A stretch of DNA of 64,000 bases from Mesorhizobium sp. CU3 (GTDB taxonomy: Bacteria > Pseudomonadota > Alphaproteobacteria > Rhizobiales > Rhizobiaceae), in assembly GCF_006442965.1 (NCBI RefSeq), contig NZ_VFWX01000016.1, positions 1 to 64,000 of the forward strand, given 5' to 3'. The position numbers and the translations under genes were made by a program. Every line of letters begins with the position of its first letter. Within the stretch, counting starts at the first letter, position 1. Of the stretch, positions 61,318-64,000 are shown piece after piece. Under the pieces are notes generated by a model. It had not been told where the DNA came from, did not search any database, and was given only the letters and a program-made list of their open reading frames with translations.

Positions 61318-62163
61318 ATGGCAATGGCGTTGGGCTGGGGGCTTCGACCAGCGCGCAAGGGATCGCGGCCGGTACGGTCGCGTCTCGTCGCGACGGCGCT
61401 CATCGCCTGCGCTCTCTGCTTGCCTTCGACGGGCCATGAATTCGCGACAAGCGGCGTCGACCTCGAACTGGTGCTTGCCGTCGATGTCTCGTCCTCGATG
61501 ACCCTCGCCGAGCAGCGTGTCCAGCGCGACGGCTATGTCAACGCCTTCCGGCACCCCGATCTTGCCAAGGCGATACGATCCGGCGCCCGCGGCATGATCG
61601 CGGTTTCCTACCTTGAATGGGCCGGGCCAAGCCATCAGCGCGTCGTGCTGCCGTGGACGATTGTCGGCAGCGCCGAGGATGCGAGGCGTTTTGCCGACGC
61701 CCTTGCCGCGAAGCCGATCGTGGCGCAGCCCGGCACGTCAATTTCCGGTGGACTGCTGGCGGCGGCTGCCCTCTTTGTCAAAAGCCCGGTGGTCGGTGAA
61801 CGCCGGGTGGTCGACATTTCGGGCGATGGGCCGAACAATGCCGGGCAGCCGGTCGGGCCGGTACGCGCCATGCTCACGGGATCAGGGGTCACTATCAATG
61901 GCCTGCCGGTCTCTCTGCCGCGCAGCAGCTCGAACGGCTTTCAATCCTTTGCCCGGCAGTATCTCGCGCTTTATTACGAGCACTGCGTCATCGGCGGGCC
62001 CGACGCTTTCGTAATCGGCATCGACGATCTAGCCATGTTCGAGGTGGCGATTCGCCGAAAGCTGCTGCTGGAAATTGCCGGCCAGCCTATACGACCCAGG
62101 CTCGCTTCCTTTGCGAGGTCGGCGGCATTCGACTGTTCGATGCCCGGGGCAATTCCCCGCTGA
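61318..62163 (+). CDS. DUF1194 (VWA-like) secreted protein
   Basis: A 281-residue exported protein with a VWA-type metal-ion-dependent adhesion motif DVSSSM after LVLAVD. Its signal peptide runs to about residue 37. DUF1194 proteins are common in rhizobia and of unknown role. Start ATG chosen at 61318 behind GAGGG; upstream starts at 61282 possible. Conserved ISGDGPNNAG follows. Confidence 0.87.
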   Translation: MAMALGWGLRPARKGSRPVRSRLVATALIACALCLPSTGHEFATSGVDLELVLAVDVSSSMTLAEQRVQRDGYVNAFRHPDLAKAIRSGARGMIAVSYLEWAGPSHQRVVLPWTIVGSAEDARRFADALAAKPIVAQPGTSISGGLLAAAALFVKSPVVGERRVVDISGDGPNNAGQPVGPVRAMLTGSGVTINGLPVSLPRSSSNGFQSFARQYLALYYEHCVIGGPDAFVIGIDDLAMFEVAIRRKLLLEIAGQPIRPRLASFARSAAFDCSMPGAIPR

Positions 62164-62241
62164 ATTCAGGCGGAAGCATTCCGCACGCCGGCCTATTGGC
62201 GAGACATCCGGCGTCAGGTCGCCGCCAATTTCAGCGACGGT

Positions 62242-62718
62242 TCATCCACCCGATTTCTTCCAGCGATCCGCCGCTCGGTCATCAGCCTCCTTGGCCTCGA
62301 CCCAGCCGCCATGCGAGCCGTCGGTGAGATGCTCTTTCTTCCAAAACGGCGCGCGCGACTTCAGGTAATCCATCAGGAAATTGGCGGCCTCGAAGGCGGC
62401 TTGCCGATGCGCGGACGCGGCGACCACCAGAACGATGTTCTCGCCCGGCGCTATCTTGCCGTGACGGTGGATTACGGTCAGCCCTTGCAGTGGCCAGCGC
62501 TCGGTCGCTTCGGCGGCGATGCGGCCGATCTCCGCCTCGGCCATGCCGGGATAATGCTCGAGCTCGAGCTCCGACAGCGCGCCCTGCTCGTCGCGGCAGA
62601 GACCTGAGAAGGTGACCACGGCGCCGATGTCGGCGCGGTCCCTGGTCAGGGCCGCGATCTCGGCGGCGACGTCGAAATCCTCGCGCTGGATGCGGATGCC
62701 GGGCACAGCGCCGGCCAT
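62242..62718 (-). CDS. moaE: Molybdopterin synthase catalytic subunit
   Basis: A 158-residue MoaE. The catalytic Lys region is in KSRAPFWKKEHLTDG, and HRHGKIAPGE and the AAEATERWP helix are characteristic. It inserts sulfur from MoaD into precursor Z to form molybdopterin. It lies one base after the moaD stop. Confidence 0.94.
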   Translation of the reverse strand: MAGAVPGIRIQREDFDVAAEIAALTRDRADIGAVVTFSGLCRDEQGALSELELEHYPGMAEAEIGRIAAEATERWPLQGLTVIHRHGKIAPGENIVLVVAASAHRQAAFEAANFLMDYLKSRAPFWKKEHLTDGSHGGWVEAKEADDRAADRWKKSGG

Positions 62719-62719
62719 C

Positions 62720-62971
62720 TCAGCCTCCGGTCATTGGCGGAAACAGCGCGATCTCGCGCGCGCCCGCGATCTTCTCGCGGTGGCCGACATGTTCCTGGTT
62801 GATGGCGACGCGGATCACGTCGGGAAATTGCAGCGCGTGCTCGTACTCCTCGCCGCGCGACTTCAGCCAGCGCAGCAGGTCGGCGACGGTCTCGATGCCG
62901 GCGGGCAGCTCGACATCCTCTTCCGGCTTGCCGATCCGCTCGCGCACCCAGGCGAAATAGATCAGCCGCAT
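62720..62971 (-). CDS. moaD: Molybdopterin synthase sulfur carrier subunit
   Basis: An 83-residue MoaD, beta-grasp fold, with the essential C-terminal Gly-Gly (MTGG). LIYFAWVRERIGKPEEDVEL at the N-terminus. Starts two bases before the pgsA stop, so pgsA-moaD-moaE are coupled. Confidence 0.94.
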   Translation of the reverse strand: MRLIYFAWVRERIGKPEEDVELPAGIETVADLLRWLKSRGEEYEHALQFPDVIRVAINQEHVGHREKIAGAREIALFPPMTGG

Positions 62972-62972
62972 C

Positions 62973-63569
62973 TCACTCGTCCATGATGTGCTTGAGGCCG
63001 GCGCGGAAATAGTCGTAGCCGGTGTAGAGCGTGACGAGAGCCGCGACCCACAGCAGCACCAGCCCGGTCTGCGTGGTCAGCGGAAAGATCTTGTCGCCGG
63101 CCGGGCCTGCCAGCAGGAAGGCGATGGCGACCATCTGGATGGTGGTCTTCCATTTGGCGAGCTGGGTGACCGGCACCGAGACTTTCAGCGCCGCCAGATA
63201 TTCGCGCAGGCCTGAAACCAGGATTTCGCGGCACAGGATGATGATCGCCGCCCACAGCGACCAGCCGGCGATGCCGGCATGGCGGTCGGTGTCGGCGGCC
63301 AAAAGCAGCAGGCAGGTGGCGACCAGCAATTTGTCGGCGATCGGGTCGAGCATCTTGCCGATGTTGGAGGTCTGCTGCCAGGCGCGGGCAAAATAGCCGT
63401 CGAAGTAGTCGGTGATCGAGGCGAGCAGGAAAATGGCCAGCGCCGACCAGCGGGCGAAGTCGGACGACTTCAGATGGCCTTCGAGGAAAAAGCATAGCAC
63501 GACCAGCGGCACCGCGACGATGCGGGCGTAGGTGAGGATGTTCGGCAGGTTGAATGCGCGCTGGGCCAT
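62973..63569 (-). CDS. pgsA: CDP-diacylglycerol-glycerol-3-phosphate 3-phosphatidyltransferase
   Basis: A 198-residue membrane enzyme that commits CDP-diacylglycerol to phosphatidylglycerol. The signature DYFDGYFAR followed by GKMLDPIADK is intact. Begins NLPNILTYARIVAVPLVVLC. An upstream GTG start (63596) is possible. Confidence 0.92.
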   Translation of the reverse strand: MAQRAFNLPNILTYARIVAVPLVVLCFFLEGHLKSSDFARWSALAIFLLASITDYFDGYFARAWQQTSNIGKMLDPIADKLLVATCLLLLAADTDRHAGIAGWSLWAAIIILCREILVSGLREYLAALKVSVPVTQLAKWKTTIQMVAIAFLLAGPAGDKIFPLTTQTGLVLLWVAALVTLYTGYDYFRAGLKHIMDE

Positions 63570-63690
63570 GTCGTCTCGGAATATCTCCTCCGCCACAGGT
63601 ACTCAAATCAGAAGCCAATGTAGGGGGTCAACAGGCGAGATTCGATTGGACAGGGAAAAATGGCGTGAGATGCCGGTGGGCAACCACCCC

Positions 63691-64000
63691 TCAACTCTCG
63701 TGAAAATGATTGTAGACGAGCTTCGCCACGTGCTCGGAAATGCCGTCGACCTTGACCAGGTCCTCGACCGCGGCGCGGCTGACGGCCTTGGCGGTGCCGA
63801 AGGCGTGCAGCAGCGCGCGCTTGCGGCCGGGGCCGATGCCGGCGATCTCGTCGAGCGGGCTCTTCACCATCTCCTTCTTGCGCCGCGCCCGGTGGGAGCC
63901 GATGGCGAAGCGGTGCACCTCGTCGCGCAAACGCTGGACGAAATAAAGCACCGGATCGCGCACCGGCAACATGAAGCTCTCCCTGCCCTTGACGAAGAAG
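63691..64000 (-). CDS. uvrC: UvrC C-terminal end (partial, continues beyond window)
   Basis: The last 103 codons including the stop of excinuclease UvrC. FFVKGRESFMLPVRDPVLYF starts the visible part, then RARRKKEMVKSPLDEIAGIG and a C-terminal helix-hairpin-helix (GIGPGRKRALLHAFGTAKAV ... VDGISEHVAKLVYNHF). Incomplete only because the window ends. It lies upstream of pgsA, as in other rhizobial genomes. Confidence 0.93.
   Translation of the reverse strand, partial: FFVKGRESFMLPVRDPVLYFVQRLRDEVHRFAIGSHRARRKKEMVKSPLDEIAGIGPGRKRALLHAFGTAKAVSRAAVEDLVKVDGISEHVAKLVYNHFHES

Noticed and set aside
1..64000. CRISPR array
   Set aside because: No series of regularly spaced direct repeats with variable spacers was found; repeats seen are single pairs.

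Overview
The window is GC-rich chromosomal DNA from an alphaproteobacterium of the Rhizobiales, most likely Mesorhizobium or a close relative. The signs are a MucR/Ros-type regulator, HdaA with its clamp-binding motif, an NDUFS4-like complex I protein, arrays of the small DUF680 and DUF982 proteins typical of Mesorhizobium, a NolR-like ArsR regulator, and a rhizobial composite hairpin repeat present twice. No phage, insertion sequence, CRISPR array or rRNA was seen. There are two tRNA genes, Arg(TCT) and Pro(TGG).

Layout. 1-9.3 kb: a probable catabolic/uptake locus. A LysR regulator diverges from an M20/AbgB-like amidohydrolase and an amidinotransferase-fold hydrolase (with a berberine-bridge-type FAD oxidase beyond), and is followed by a four-gene PotABCD-like ABC importer with a Tat-exported binding protein. 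9.3-11.6 kb: a composite repeat, the NolR-like regulator, small orphan genes and two DUF982 genes, one frameshifted. 11.8-16.4 kb: a surface-glycan islet (GT8, hexapeptide acetyltransferase, GT25, GT-A transferase), a decayed LysR remnant and a DUF1036 protein. 16.9-22.3 kb: the two tRNAs, a complex I accessory subunit, a flavin monooxygenase, a stress-type flavin protein, an LCP-like protein and a FitAB/VapBC toxin-antitoxin pair with paired operators. 22.3-27.8 kb: core genes hdaA, perM-like, a CDP-alcohol phosphatidyltransferase, purM-purN and sixA-like. 27.9-31.7 kb: four tandem DUF680 genes diverging from a TctD/TctE-like two-component system, with two near-identical palindromes between them. 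31.9-34.9 kb: a taurine/nitrate-type ABC importer. 35-43.9 kb: dapB, a large secreted Sel1-like protein, a molybdopterin oxidoreductase, a SUKH (Smi1/Knr4) protein and an ABC-F ATPase. 44-50.2 kb: MucR, an EamA exporter, a 2-oxoglutarate oxygenase-like gene divergent from a LysR gene, and several small envelope proteins. 50.3-57.8 kb: a UvrD-like helicase, a third DUF982 gene, a diguanylate cyclase, a glycine-rich/collagen-like secreted protein, DinB, GST and ndk. 57.8-64 kb: a methyltransferase, a fluoride-resistance operon (two crcB genes plus DUF190) under a fluoride riboswitch, a LuxR-type regulator, a DUF1194 protein, moaE-moaD-pgsA, and the 3' end of uvrC.

How they work together. The clearest self-contained system is the fluoride operon, in which the aptamer pseudoknot and an intrinsic terminator compete for the same bases upstream of a heterodimer-type Fluc channel. 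The 1-9 kb locus plausibly imports a cationic or amide-linked amine and breaks it down in two hydrolytic steps, although its substrate cannot be read from sequence. The most unusual material is small and secreted: the DUF680 array, the 14-residue-repeat protein with a Gly-Thr-Pro tail, and an orphan SUKH immunity-type protein. Start codons were chosen by eye from ribosome binding sites and family N-termini; all functional names come from recognised motifs without database searches.
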